From NCBI GenBank assembly GCA_921293015.1, contig OV121098.1, positions 10,019,016 to 10,083,015 of the forward strand: DNA of 64,000 nucleotides. Direction: 5' to 3'. Under the pieces are notes generated by a model that searched no databases, was not told the DNA's origin, and saw only the letters and a program-made list of their open reading frames with translations. The DNA comes from Phorcus lineatus. Lineage: Eukaryota; Mollusca; Gastropoda; Trochida; Trochidae. Made by a program: the position numbers and the translations under genes. This document shows, one piece after another, positions 1-12,200 of the stretch. The number at the start of each line of letters is the position of its first letter. Position 1 is the first letter of the stretch.

Positions 1-215
1 AGAATGAATTCATCTTTAAACGAGTAGTAAGAAAACGTAAGTTTACAAATTAATCCCTTTTGATTAAATCTCCAATCTTCATTGAAATAATTATTCTATG
101 ACAGCTATGAATATAAATATATGCATATGATGGTTTAGAAATGCCTTTAGTTATTCATTGCAAAATTAACAATCTACAAAAGTGCAAAATATACACAATT
201 CACCCTGTTCACTTT

Positions 216-1496
216 TCAGATGTTTTGGATTGGTCCTATTCTGAAACAGAAAACAATTGTATAGATATTTAAAATATTCATATGATTACATGAAGATGAG
301 ACACTTTCAATCTTCCACAGTTACTTCTTTTCGCAAGCATACATATCAATTAGGGAGAGTAGTTAACAATCAATCCGTATGCTTACTTAACAATTGAATG
401 TACTTACGGCCTTGCAACCCTCCTTGTTGCTTCAGTGAACACCTCAGATAAGCAAATTGAATTGAAAATGAAATTTATATATCTCTTATTTTGAATTTCA
501 ATAAAAATCAGTAATTTCATTTTCAAGTTATACTAAAATATGTTGGATTTATCACCATAACAACGAATACCATTAAGACATATAAAATGATAAAAATGAA
601 GTAAAAATCTTTTGCAAAGCCGTCATAAAATTATAATTTGTAGATAACAAAAGAACATACTGTATGTTTAATTGAATAAACTATGTTTAAACCACAACAA
701 TTATTTCTCAGAGCAGTCTTCAATTGCCCAACTTGCAACCCAGTGCATAGTGTAATATCAGTAAAACTTACAATAGTAACACTGATTGGTAAATAGAGAG
801 CAACTCACATTAAATAAGCATTGCTGTGAGGCACTGCATGTATCTTGATGGTTCACACTAAAATTAACATCAGCAATATAAGTCGAGCAGTTTTAAAAAC
901 CAATTCAATTGTTTCATTTTCATTTATCCAAATAATATTCTTTTGCATAAGTTATATTTAAAAAAATATCTTATTTTACAATATTCTTATAAGTTGAATA
1001 AAGGAAAACCATTGAGTTTGTGACTTGCACATTAAATAGTATCCAAAGAAAAACACAAACATTTAGTTGAAATCGAAAGTTGACTCATGGTATAACAACT
1101 GTTACTGTTCCCACCTTGTTGAAATTCTACTATTACACAGAAAACCTACATACTTTCAATGAAAACAAATAGATATAGTAGAAATTGACGGAAATATGAA
1201 ATCCCAAAATAAATTCTTGTTCTAAGTCAAAAGCAATTGATGTCAAGTACTCCCATATCAAAACACATGCAGTTACAGTAGATTAAACAAATCAATCAAT
1301 TTAGACAACCAATTGCCTTGGTTGCATTACCTATTGAATTTTCCCATCTAAACAGTTAAGTAATATACTGCGTGATTATTCAAAAATTAGGTCAGCATGC
1401 TGACTGTGATGTTACCTGTTGCATAATCCACTTCATTTGTCTCAGCTCACGGCTGTCATGGTTCAGTGCACCCTTGTGTAAACAATGTATCTTCGG
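216..1496 (-). CDS. possible small spliced gene, 3' exons
   Basis: Three short minus-strand segments join in phase with consensus splice sites. 1496-1416 is 27 open codons between a TTTTCAG acceptor and a GTAACA donor. 442-408 is 35 nt with a GTAAGT donor. 240-216 ends in TGA. The joined reading frame is 46 codons plus stop; the middle is charged (HDSRELRQMKWIMQQ) and the end reads VARPIGPIQNI. No family was recognised. The only in-frame ATGs lie inside the 1496-1416 exon, because the likely upstream exon has a stop in the matching frame. This may be a 3' coding remnant, a micro-protein or a non-coding RNA. Phase consistency over three pieces is modest evidence only. Confidence 0.28.
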
Positions 1497-1754
1497 CTGA
1501 AAATTGTTAAATAAAGGGAACTAAGTGAATCATCTACTTACAGGTCAACATAATACATACAAACCTGATGACAATGCAAATTTAACATTCTTATAAACAC
1601 ACCAATCCATAAAGCTTGTCAGTTAAAAACACTCATTTCGACTGAGTGTGAAGCCAACATTTAAGAATGATTTTATTCAGTTCTCTCACGGAAGTTTAAA
1701 AAACAGTTTATGAGAGCAATGTAAGTGAGTTTGATGCAGTTAAGGGGTACTTAC

Positions 1755-1960
1755 TTTGGTATCCTTTACTGTAGAGCTGCCTCTGAACTTATTACTCAGC
1801 TGAGAAATTATCTACAGTCGTTTATGTTGATGGCGGCCATGTTTGTCTCCTTCATTAGTGACTGACCTGTGTCCGGTAAGGCCAGGTGTCAAGCAGGAAG
1901 TGTTATGCAATCAGCCAGTTCAATTACAGAGGTTCTGATTGGTAGATTTTGTCTAGCCTC
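1755..1960 (-). promoter_or_regulatory. possible first exon and CCAAT-box promoter of the minus-strand gene
   Basis: On the minus strand an inverted CCAAT motif (ACCAATCAGA, about 1936-1945) lies upstream of a segment with two in-frame ATGs, the second in good context (AACATGGCCGCCATC, near 1840). That ORF stops after 15 codons. The segment ends in a clean donor (AAA|GTAAGT, exon edge 1755), in phase with the exon at 1496. It is best read as a 5' UTR exon carrying an upstream ORF. Confidence 0.28.
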
Positions 1961-3200
1961 TTAAGGAGTGAAGCGAAATGTATTTAATGTTGTAGAGATA
2001 CGATGAAGGTGATGATTTCCTAACAGAAGAGTATTTGAAAAGGTTATGTCAAATGGTTGTTTTAAAAAACGTATTCTTCTTAGGTTTTTCAGAAAGTAAT
2101 ATAGTATTCTATGAACATCCTTTTGGCTGAAATAAGGAAATGATGTATCAAATACAAGATATTCCTAATTTTATTTTTGTTTCTTTTGAATATTGAATTG
2201 TTAGTTTCCTTTAGTTAATTCTTTACAAAAATTATTTGTTATCTTTAGTTAATATTTTATCTGTTTACAATGAAATACGCATATGTTTATATCTCTAACG
2301 ACCAACATTAAGGTAACCTATCAAAGATATTATTCGGCAAATATGTACGCATACAGGTTACAAAGCCAATTTTGTAAGACCAGAAATATTCAATGCAACT
2401 GTGCTTAAGAAATTGGTTCATTTTCAGGGGTGTCTTAAGAAACATTATTTCTTCCTTAATTATGAGTTCAAATATTAACGCTAACTCAAACGCTGCACAT
2501 GTTACTAATTCAGGCGTTTTCAACAGTCCATATCGAATCATTTGTTTGCAAGCTGATCATAGAGATTATATTTCTCTATGCTGAGTAACTGGTGTCCTTT
2601 ACTAAACAAACAACCAAATATGTTTACAACTTATTGACCGATAAAGGGATTTAGCTATAATGGTAACAATCAACATTCAAGACTATTTACCGTGGTGGAC
2701 AATTGATACTTTTTCACTTCACATTTCTTTCGTCCATTAATAAATTATAGGCTCCGCCCATCTCCATCAATATAGCCGATTACTGTTCATGTCAACAACA
2801 TTCACTTAAATCCTTTTGTAACTGAATATGAAACGTAAATTTCTTATAACGACGATATCATTGATTCATAACACACTATAGGAAAACCTCTATTCTATTC
2901 AATTCAACATATCGATAAAATGAGTGTTCTTATGTAAACTTTGATGCATTGTTTTTATCTTGAATATTAAATCTTCTCCGTTGATGTTAATAATTTGTAA
3001 TCTTAGAAAATCTTAAGATGATGGAAAACTATTTTGCTCCTTAAACAGGATTTGACTCAAAGTTTAAACATTGCCACGATGTAGCCGAAGTATTGCAATT
3101 TTCTAGATGTTTTCTAGGGTTAATCTTGAAGCCACACAGTCATAGTATAGATACGCGCAACCATCGTATCTTGTTGGTTTCCATTCCGGAAATATATAAA
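1961..3200. other. intergenic, no gene seen
   Basis: AT-rich sequence with only short ORFs on both strands. None has splice context or a recognisable protein pattern. No repeat was recognised. Confidence 0.5.
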
Positions 3201-3205
3201 ACCTG

Positions 3206-3620
3206 AATGCCAAATGGATTCCAGTAGGAAACCAAGTTACTCAGTTTCAGTGGATGGATACCAAGTGATTGCCATACTAGTCAAACAAAACTGCTTATGA
3301 TAAAACTAAATAATTTGTCAATCTATTCATTTAGTTCAAAACAAGATTGGAAACCAACATGAAACTCAACATTATGGTTTCATGTTAGTTTCCATTCAAA
3401 GAAATCATCATTTTCACTTTCCAGAAATGGAAACGAGCACGATACTTATGACCACAGTTTCATGTTGGTTTCCATATATGGATATATACAAATCAAAGAA
3501 TCCAAAATGGATTGTAGCTGGAAACCAAGTTACTTAGTTTCAGTGAATGGATACCAACTGGATACCCCAATTACCCACTTTACTTGTGGTTTCCCGGATT
3601 CAGGAAACCAAGTCATTTCT
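3206..3620. repeat. degenerate GGAAACCAA-type repeats
   Basis: The motif GGAAACCAAGTTACT followed by AGTTTCAGTG and ATGGATACCAA occurs twice in direct order (about 3231 and 3521). A palindromic stretch at 3350-3402 pairs GGAAACCAACATGAAAC with GTTTCATGTTAGTTTCC. The structure fits an old MITE or a locally rearranged repeat. The ORF here has no codon pattern of its own. Confidence 0.45.
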
Positions 3621-3718
3621 GTAGTGGAGATTACTTTTCGAACACATATAATCATCATGGTCATCATTTGTAGTAGGCATAAAAGGGGGTTTCTGGACCA
3701 CGAGAAATTTTTAATGTA

Positions 3719-4006
3719 TTTTTAATGTATGAAATACATTAAAAAAACCTTTTTTAGACACCATATTTTTTTAAAAAAGGTGAACCGACACTTTATTACT
3801 TACAAGATGGACCAGGAAGAGGCTTTTTTGTTAAAGAAGAATTATTAATCGTGCCATCGGATACTGTCCACAATAATTTGGTCCCGGTGAGAGATGAGAT
3901 GTACATTAAAAATACGTTTGGCCTATAACCCCCCATTTTACAGTATTTTTTAATGTATGAAATACATTAAAAAATACGTGTGTCTAAAAAAGGGTTTTTT
4001 AATGTC
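3719..4006. repeat. nested inverted repeat / small MITE-like element
   Basis: The palindrome TTTAATGTATGAAATACATTAAA appears at about 3720 and again at about 3950. Arms around CCTTTTTTAGACAC (about 3749-3762) and GTGTCTAAAAAAGG (about 3979-3993) are inverted relative to each other. A roughly 270 bp foldable unit of this kind is typical of non-autonomous DNA transposons. No target-site duplication was established. Confidence 0.45.
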
Positions 4007-4395
4007 TTTCATAAAGGTGAGTTATTTTTACAATTTGAAAAGCAAATTCCCGTACTTTTGTGAACTTTTCAAGTCATGTTGCAGCTATTTGTGGGTTGTA
4101 CAGAAGTGCAGCTATCAGAGTCAATATCAACACAATTAACATAATATGGGCATTTGAGCATACAGTGTCATAAAAAATGCAAAATAAAATTTAAAGCTCA
4201 CCATGCTTATACAATAACCATACTTAGAACATTTTGATTATGTCATATTTGTTTTGTTTTATCATCTCAAAACTTTAACATGAACCTGCGTTTATCCATG
4301 GCCTTAGCTATTTGTAGCTATTATTCTCTTTGAGAGTGTGACTTGAGCTGAAACTTCCAGCAGAAATAATCTAAGTAACTCTTGTTTTTTTACAG

Positions 4396-4653
4396 ATGAT
4401 CCCTCTATCGACATGTAAAGATTTCCCAGCAACTTAACTTCAGTTAAAGGGAGACAACTCTTTATAAACTGCGCTAACTACACCACGCCTGGTCGTCCCA
4501 CCAGCAAAGGTTATTTATGGACACATCCTGATGGGTCTTCTACTTCCGGGTCAATTCTGCAGGTCAACAACGTGACCACGAGTGAAGCCAGCAACGACTT
4601 CTCATCTTCTCAACAAGGACAGGACTCTGCGACACTGAAGCGTACAGTACAGT
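4396..4653 (+). pseudogene. dead copy of the second Ig exon
   Basis: It has the same acceptor (TTTTACAG|AT) and nearly the same sequence as the live exon at 11107-11385. It is 21 nt shorter, having lost the block that encodes DAGQYTCR, which includes the second disulphide cysteine. A codon in the strand-A region is now a stop (TCA to TAA). The donor is weakened to GTGCGT. The exon therefore cannot encode a folded Ig domain. The PGRP and HPDGSSTSGS regions are still recognisable. Confidence 0.8.
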
Positions 4654-5479
4654 GTGCGTAGGATTATCTAAGGATGATGTTCTTAGGTATTAGAGCTATT
4701 GGGAAGCAGATTATAGTTTTAAAATAGCAACATTTCGGTTACAATCTTATGTGAAATCCAGCCTGTAATGGTGAAGGAATCCCTAAAGACTTAAGGATTA
4801 CTACCCATTATATTCTGTAATAAATGTAGTGTTTGCAAAATGGTATTATCTGTAAATTTAAAGCAAATCATGGGTGGCTGTAAAATTACATACAGACATG
4901 GCAGACTGGTCGTTGGACAAATCAATGTCATAGTTACAAGTCGTTCTTACTATTTTCATCATCTCCCTTAAAATTGATATGCAAATATTTCTGATGAAAG
5001 ATATCCCTCACTTGCCTCTCAAAGTCGGCAACTGAATGAATGTTTATTTAATGTTCCTGAAGTGTATTCTTCAGATAAAGCCAACAGGTCTCAAAAACAT
5101 TTACGTCAAGACTCCGTGTAGGCCACTAGATTCCAATGGTAATGTTTCGTCACCTGTAAACCTCAATAAACCAGCCAAATCGGCTTGAAATATGTATCTC
5201 TTTCCTGGAAAACGTCTTGTTTTAACGGACCAGTCCATGTCAAGAAGTATTTTGTATATACTTAGGTATTTATGTTGCCTTTAACAACACAAATGGTACT
5301 TCAGCAACTGGCAGGCGACACATCCCACACCATCACGCTGACACAAGGCTGTCGACAAGTACCATGATATTGTGGAAGATGTTTTTCAATGACTTGTCTC
5401 CAAGTAAAATCACGATTGTTTTCAACAATGACGATCTTACACTCATCAACAAAGTTACTCTAATCTTTTACTGTCGTTT

Positions 5480-5682
5480 ACGGGTAGAAGCCAGACTAAA
5501 TTTGAGTCCTTCTAAAATCTGTTGTCTATCTCTCACTATGCCTTTCTTTTCGTCTTTTCCCTTAACCTTTCGATCCCTTTCTCCCTTATCTGTCCACTCT
5601 CTTTTGGATGCTTGTCATCCACGTGTTAAATAACTGAAATATTGTTCAAAGCACGTTAAACCCCAACTCACTCACTCACTCT
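5480..5682 (+). mobile_element. 5'-truncated SINE, ACTC-tailed family
   Basis: It runs from GGGTAGAAGCCAGAC to the tail GTTCAAAGCACGTTAAACCCC followed by (ACTC)n. It matches the 3' part of the full copies at 43267-43594 (+) and 23606-23925 (-). In the paralogous intron near 12180 the sequence passes from TTTACGG to AGCCAAGATCAAAC without it. This fixes the insertion point. Confidence 0.8.
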
Positions 5683-5836
5683 AACCAAGATCAAACAATT
5701 TCTAACAGTATAGAAGTCACAGATTAACAACTCATCTGTGAAAGTTATTTTCATAAAATTGCCTCCTGACAGCCGTCACAGTTTTAGCCATGTGGTTATC
5801 AATAATAATATAAGTATCAATTATTCAACCCAACTA

Positions 5837-6208
5837 CAGAATCAGGGATAGGAGAGGGACAGTTCAGTGTGGATGTACAGTGTGAGTATGAATTAGATTA
5901 ACTATCAGCACTCTTACACCTACTGGAGGATCTACAGAATCAGGAATAGGAGAGGGACAGTTCAATTTTAACTATCAAAACTCTCACACCTACTTAAGGA
6001 TTTACAGAATCAGGGATAGGAGAGGGACAGTTCAGTGTGGATGTACAGTGTGAGTATGAAATAGACTAACTATCAGCAAAATCACACCTACTGGAGGATC
6101 TACAGAATCAGGGATAGGAGAGGGAGAGTTCAGTGTGGATGTACAGTGTGAGTATGAAATAGATTAACTACCAACACTCTCACACCTACCGGAGGATCTA
6201 CAGAATCA
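5837..6208 (+). repeat. tandem repeat made of an Ig-exon end plus its splice donor
   Basis: Five imperfect units begin near 5837, 5933, 6003, 6102 and 6199. The full units contain ACAGAATCAGGGATAGGAG, AGTTCAGTGTGGATGTACAG and the donor GTGAGTATGAA. The unit is the last part of the Ig exon at 12514-12798 (GSTESGIG...FSVVVQ) plus the start of its intron. Periods are about 96, 70, 99 and 97 bp. The second unit is internally shortened and the last is cut by a G-run. Confidence 0.85.
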
Positions 6209-6246
6209 GGGACGGGGGGGGAGGGGAGGGGGGGGGGGGGGGGGTG
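6209..6246 (+). repeat. poly-G tract
   Basis: An almost pure G run of about 35 nt, interrupted by single A or C bases, ends the exon-derived tandem repeat. It could form a G-quadruplex on the + strand. It may also be a place where the assembly is unreliable. Confidence 0.8.
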
Positions 6247-8520
6247 CTTAAGGAATTGGGAAATGACAAGAAATGAGCGGGGGTAGAGTAGGGGAATATG
6301 ATAAGAATAGCAATATTTTGGAATCTGCCCTATTATTGCATTCAAAAAACGCAACAGAAAGTATTCTTAGTCACCTGACAAGAGATTCAGCCCATTTAAT
6401 CGATCTAGTATGTTCCTTATTAAATTGACTTTTCAAGATCATGGGACTGGTTTCTGTTGTCATTAGCATGAAATTGAAGAATAACCACAATTTTACATAT
6501 TACACAAATAGCGCCACGAATGCTCTGTCAATGTAATATAATGAGAAAACTGAGTTATTCATGTAAATTATAATTTTATTAAGAAATCTTTATGGTTTTG
6601 TGTCCGGATGAGCCGTAGTTTGAACAGATGTAATTCATATCATTTCAATCATTAATCATACAGTAGCAGCTGATTACCTAAGCCTTATCATTTCGATAAT
6701 AGGTGACAGTGAGAGATAATTCATAATTTTTAATAGCATTTCGATATCATAACAACTGGTTAACGATAACAATTTTGGCGGCTTGTTGAAGAGAATTGGC
6801 TCAAAATATTATCAAAACTCATCAGAAAATGTATTGTACCACACTCACTTTAAAATCACAAGCGTATGTCCACAATCGTTACACTACCAAGGCAATGCGA
6901 CAATATCAAGCAATGTTATAGCATGCAAAAACGTCTAGCAACACCATAGAAGAGATCGTTATACAAAGTCTGCTACTTGTTAGTGGGATACACTCGTAAT
7001 GTATCTTCCACCCTGAAAAAGAATTAAACTCACAGTTAGTGGCATGGTGTTGTTACTTGATATTTACACAAACTTTGCAGTGTATACACGGGTTGTAATG
7101 ATATTTTGCATATATATTCTGACCCATCGACTCTACCCGCCGTGTATATCCTAATAGGTAAACCCAGAAGAACATTCTAACTTTATAATCTACTGTACTG
7201 TAAACGGCTGTTTACAAAACAGTAGGTCTACATAGAAACGTTAACAACATTGTATTGAAGTGCTTTACACAAAAACAATAGATGTTGTGTAATGTCCAAA
7301 CGTTAGAGCATATGGCACAATATCTGAATCCCTTTGAATATTTGTTCATTTAAAGGTTAATCGAAATTCGTCTTGGCTGCAGGTGTTGTAGTCTTGATAC
7401 ACCAGTTAGACATCATTTTAACTGCAAAAAATATATGAGTCTCATGCAGTACATTCTTCCTCTGTACACTTGACTTATAACCGTCTTTCACCCTTCCCAT
7501 ATCTTAATGTTTTGAATCCCCATATACCTACCAATCTCTCAGTTCAGTCAGCAGTCATTCTTCAGACATGTGCGGACATGTAATTAACTCTGTGGACTAA
7601 AACAAACCATGTGAATGTGTATGGGAAAACATAAGACAGGTAAGCCCACAACATAAAACCAGAGCGTGTCAATGTGTAATGAATGCACACCCGATCATAC
7701 CAGGGCCCATTTATAAAGCAATGCACTCATTACAAAGAGGTAAGTCGATATTCACAGCTCTACACAAACAGGTACACTTGACAGGGTTGGGATATCAGCT
7801 GTAGATGCCTAAGCTATTTGTATGATCATTCAAACATATATGAAGACCCTAATTTGTTGAAGGCACGGTGAAAGAGAAACTACCTGTTGAGGTGAGTGAC
7901 ACATCGCTTGACACTAGCTTTTGACACTTTGGTAAAGAAGAGCAAAAATCACCCGTTTATGAGTTAATAAGCATAACTTATAATCATATGCATGTGTCGA
8001 TATCATGGTGTCTCATTGTTTATTGTCAGTCGTAGTGTTCTGAAGCTATAGAATCCTCCTACCTACAGCAACATGCGTATTTTCTAGTTATTTTCAGACC
8101 ACACTTCACTTCCCTTCCCTTCCGCATATCAACCACTATCAACATGACCTACTTCTATACACACGTTTCTCATTGAGACGTGTCTACAACATTGCTATTC
8201 ACCGATACAAATCGTCCGGATTGCGTATAAACAAAGATCTGAAATACCATGGTGTTGCCTATACTTCGTTATAACCTCCCCTTATGCCAATGCGTCCGAA
8301 GATGAAACATTGCAGTACTACACAACTTACCTTTTCTCTCATCCTCTGTAAACCCTATACGGACAACCCATGCATTTTACCGTATATTTCCAATAACACG
8401 GACCTGCCAAGTTGTAACAGTAATAAAAAAAGTTGTAAGATATATTTTTTATGCAATGTGCCTAACATTAGGTAAATATTTCAAACCTCTCAGGCAAATG
8501 ATCTTTTCTAAAGTGTTTTA
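6247..8520. other. intergenic, no gene seen
   Basis: No convincing exon, RNA gene or repeat was found. The ORF near 8284-8475 has no recognisable pattern. Confidence 0.5.
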
Positions 8521-8559
8521 TCATGTTGCAAATGATGTTTTCATGAACAATTGTTTTAA

Positions 8560-9160
8560 AGTTTTATACCTAAGTGTTTGTAACTTTCAACGTCTTAAAT
8601 AGCTTTGCTGTTCATAATCAAATTTGGTTAAAAAATTAAAGTTATGCATTTTGCACGTGAAAGTAACACTTTTGGTATAGATAGGATTAAAATGAACTTA
8701 ATTCTATACCTTTAATTGCAGCAGCTGTAACACGATCATATATTGATGCATTATTGGCAAAAGTAATTTTGCGTATCCCGTCTAATATATCATTTATGAC
8801 AAAGAGAAGCGGTACTAAAACGTGTGGTCGTACCGACTTATACAGGCTTTAAGTCGCAACATTATCCATTTATCACACCTTTATGCTGTCTGCTGTCTAA
8901 GTACTTTTGATATCTTTCCAAAAGATCCCCCCGAATGCTTTATGGAGAGTTCCCTTGTGCCAAACTTTATAAAAAGCTTTGCTAATATCACAAAATATGG
9001 CTCTTAATTATTTTCCTTTGTCTACTACACATACAATAAAATGATAGAGGTATGTGAACTGATGTTTCGTTGAATCCCATTAAGGCATAAATCAAAATTG
9101 TAAATTTGTAATGATCATATGGAAAAGGTTTCAAAGCTGCCTCAAGGTAGGTTTTACAAA
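8560..9160 (-). mobile_element. decayed LINE reverse-transcriptase fragment
   Basis: Read on the minus strand, a block near 8990-8890 encodes RAIFCDISKAFYKVWHKG. This matches the RT palm motif FCDISKAFDRVWHKG of Jockey/CR1-type LINEs. Further downstream VPLLF.IND is recognisable. The catalytic (A)DD box appears degraded to ANNA near 8755, followed by a TLKVTNT stretch where these elements have a conserved 'HKHLGI'-like region. Several stops and frame changes are present, so it is an old, inactive copy just upstream of the Ig receptor's first exon. Confidence 0.65.
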
Positions 9161-9224
9161 ATCATTGTTTGTGTTATGTTGGTTTAATAAGTTGCTTAAT
9201 TTCAGGCCATAACACGCTGAGGCA

Positions 9225-12200
9225 ATGCGTTACAACTGGATTTGCCTGCTTATTTTGTCAACTGAAGTATCAGGTATATTCTATATAATAGTAACTCATT
9301 AATGACACATCTGATATCACAATAGCATTTTAATGTTGCCAAAAACAATTAACAGGAAAGTATGTTTAGCTTAAATATTATTTATAACTTACCAACCGTA
9401 AATGAATAAACATATGATAGCATCAAACCCGAGCTTCTATGACATCATTCTCTCCCAACAGAGGTAGCTATAGCTCCCTCATAAATTCCTGTACAACCTC
9501 TTTTTAAACCTTAAATCTTCAACCAACTTTTTAAACGGTGTCGCTGATTGCACAACTTATTTTGATTGCATCTAATCAGCGTTCTACATTTCGTGACTAA
9601 CAAACCTTCGAATTAAGACAGTGGTTGTATAGGAATTTATGACGGAGCCACCTCTGTTGGCAGAGAATCCTATGACATCAAAAAGATACAATTTTACACA
9701 CATTTAACTTCGTTGATAATGTTCTGTTCTGATTATTATGGACAGATCACGATAGATCATCTACATACAATTTAGAAACAAAGTAAGTTCATCCACATTG
9801 AATTGATATGTTACGAAGGAGTGAAAACCGTCTAACTAATTTATGTAACACTGGTTGTTTTACTCAACATTAGATTCAGACACTAAAATGCCAGTCAATC
9901 TAAGGTTCAGTTACACCCATTTCTATTGATTGTTTATTTCTAAACTATTGTTTTTAAATTGAGTGTTAACCAGTTCCAATTTCAATTCTCTTATAATAAA
10001 TCGTTTCGCAGTAAATAAGCAATTTGAATATAAACTGTAGCACCGTTGCTGGAACTTACACTGTATATGTCTGTTGAAAAGGTCAGACACTGACAGGATC
10101 CAGCGCCTCCTATGCTGTGTTGAACAGACCCTTCCAATTTACGTGTACTGACTTAGTCACACAAAATATACTGGCCTTCAACAGAGATGGAACCACTCTC
10201 TGCACTATCGCCTATCCATCAGATCCCGCCAGGTGTTCAGAGTTCACACATTCACCTGGCTACTCGTGTTCTTGTGGATCAAGTGGTGTTTTCTACATGA
10301 ATATCTCAAAGGTCTCTCCACAAGATGGGGACAGATGGAAGTGTGGAACTGGCGACTTCATCAGTCTTCCAGTCTATTGTAAGTAGTCTCAAAATGTTGA
10401 AATATCCCACAACAATGCGTGTGCTGTGCCTATGTATTTGTTGTGATATCGCATATTTAAAGTTAAATCATGTGCCTGGTTTCACATTAACTGTGTCTCT
10501 ATAAGTATGATTTCTATAAACAGAAATTATAAGGTTGAAAGAATACCTCTGGTCTGATGCATTTGTACTATAAAAATAATACTATAGAAGATATACGATA
10601 AAAGGAATAAGATGAAAGGATTAAGATAAAAGGACTAAGACGAAAGGTGAATTATGTTCACAATTTGAATAGCATATCCCTGTACTTGTGTTAACATGTC
10701 ATTTATGCGATTTCTGGGTTCTATATCAATGCAGCCATCGGGGTCCTTTTTAGAAGCCAAGAATTAACACAATTTTGTGCTTTGTGTACTGCATTTGAGC
10801 ATACAGTGTTCTAACATATGCTACATTTCATTTAAAGCTCACGATGCTTATATATTCATTACAATAATTAACGACCATAAGTTGTCTGAGGCAAATAAAC
10901 TGAGGTGGGATTGACCATTCTTGGAACAATTTGATTATGTCATATTTGATTTTTTTAAATCCTAAACCTTATTATGTACCTGCGTTTGACCATGGCCTTA
11001 TCTAGGTATCGTTATATTGTTTGCGTCCCATTTGTTTTCTTTTAAAGTGTGACTTGAACCACAACGTCTAGCAGAAATAAACTTAGTAACTCTTGGTTTG
11101 TTACAGATGATCCTTCCATTGAAATGTCAAGATTTCCCAGCAACTTAACTTCAGTTAAAGGGAGACAACTCTTTCTAAATTGCGCTACCTACACCACCCC
11201 TGGTCGTCCCTCCAGCACAAGCTATTCATGGACACATCCTGACGGGTCTTCTACTTCCGGGTCAACTCTACAGGTCAACAACGTGAACACAAGCGATGCT
11301 GGACAGTACACGTGTAGAGCCAGTAACAACTTCTCATCTTCTCAACAAGGACAGGACTCTGCGACTCTGCAAATTACAGTTCTTTGTGAGTAGCACTTTA
11401 AGGATTGATATAACAGTCACTGGAATGCAGATTATAGGACATAAAGAGCTACATTTCGGTTACAATCGTACAATCCGCAATGGCAAAGAAATCGCTAAAG
11501 ACCACCTACCATACTCTGTAATAGATGTTTCGATGGCAAAATGGTTTAATCTGTGAATCTAAAGAAGACAAACATGGGTGGCTGTAAGATTACATACAGA
11601 CATGGCAAACTAGTCGTAATGACAAATTAATGTTATAGTTACAATTCGTCCTTAGTATTTTCATCATCTCCCTTGAATTGACAAGCAAATATTTCTGATG
11701 AAAGATATCCCTCACTTGCCTCGCAAAGTCGGCAACTGAATAATTTAATGTCCCTGAAGTTTATTCTTCAGATAAAGCCAACAGGTCTCAATAAGATTTA
11801 CGTCAAGACTGTGTGTAGGCCACACGATTCAGATAATAATGTTTTGTCACCTGTAATTCTCAATATACCGGACAATAGAGACGTTTTCAACTTGATATAT
11901 CTCTTTCCTGAAAAACGTTTGGTTTTAACGGACCAGTCCATATCATGAAGTACTTTGTATACTTTTAGGCATCTCTGTTAACAACACAAATGGTACCTCA
12001 GCCATTGCACACGACACATCCAACACCATCACGCTGACACATGGCTGTCGACAAATACCATGATATTGTGGAAGATGTTTTTCATTGACTTGTCTCCAAG
12101 TAAAAACACGATTGTTTTCACCAATGACGATCTTACACTCATCAGAAAAGTTACTCTAATCTTTTGCTGTCATTTACGGCTTTCCTCTAGCCAAGATCAA

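Larger units (their letters stand above)
4016..5833 (+). repeat. partial upstream duplication of the 10.65-12.34 kb Ig-gene segment
   Basis: Long stretches match 10647-12337 in the same order and orientation: intron sequence around GCATTTGAGCATACAGTGT, the second Ig exon, and the following intron. The match ends near ATTCAACCC (5823) against ATTCAGCCC (12331). After that, only the end of the third Ig exon is represented (the repeat at 5837). The copy carries a SINE that the downstream copy lacks, so the SINE arrived after the duplication. Scattered substitutions and small indels show that the copy is not recent. Confidence 0.8.

Noticed and set aside
6130-6354. Minus-strand Pro-rich ORF
   Set aside because: It arises from the poly-G tract and the exon-derived tandem repeat read backwards.
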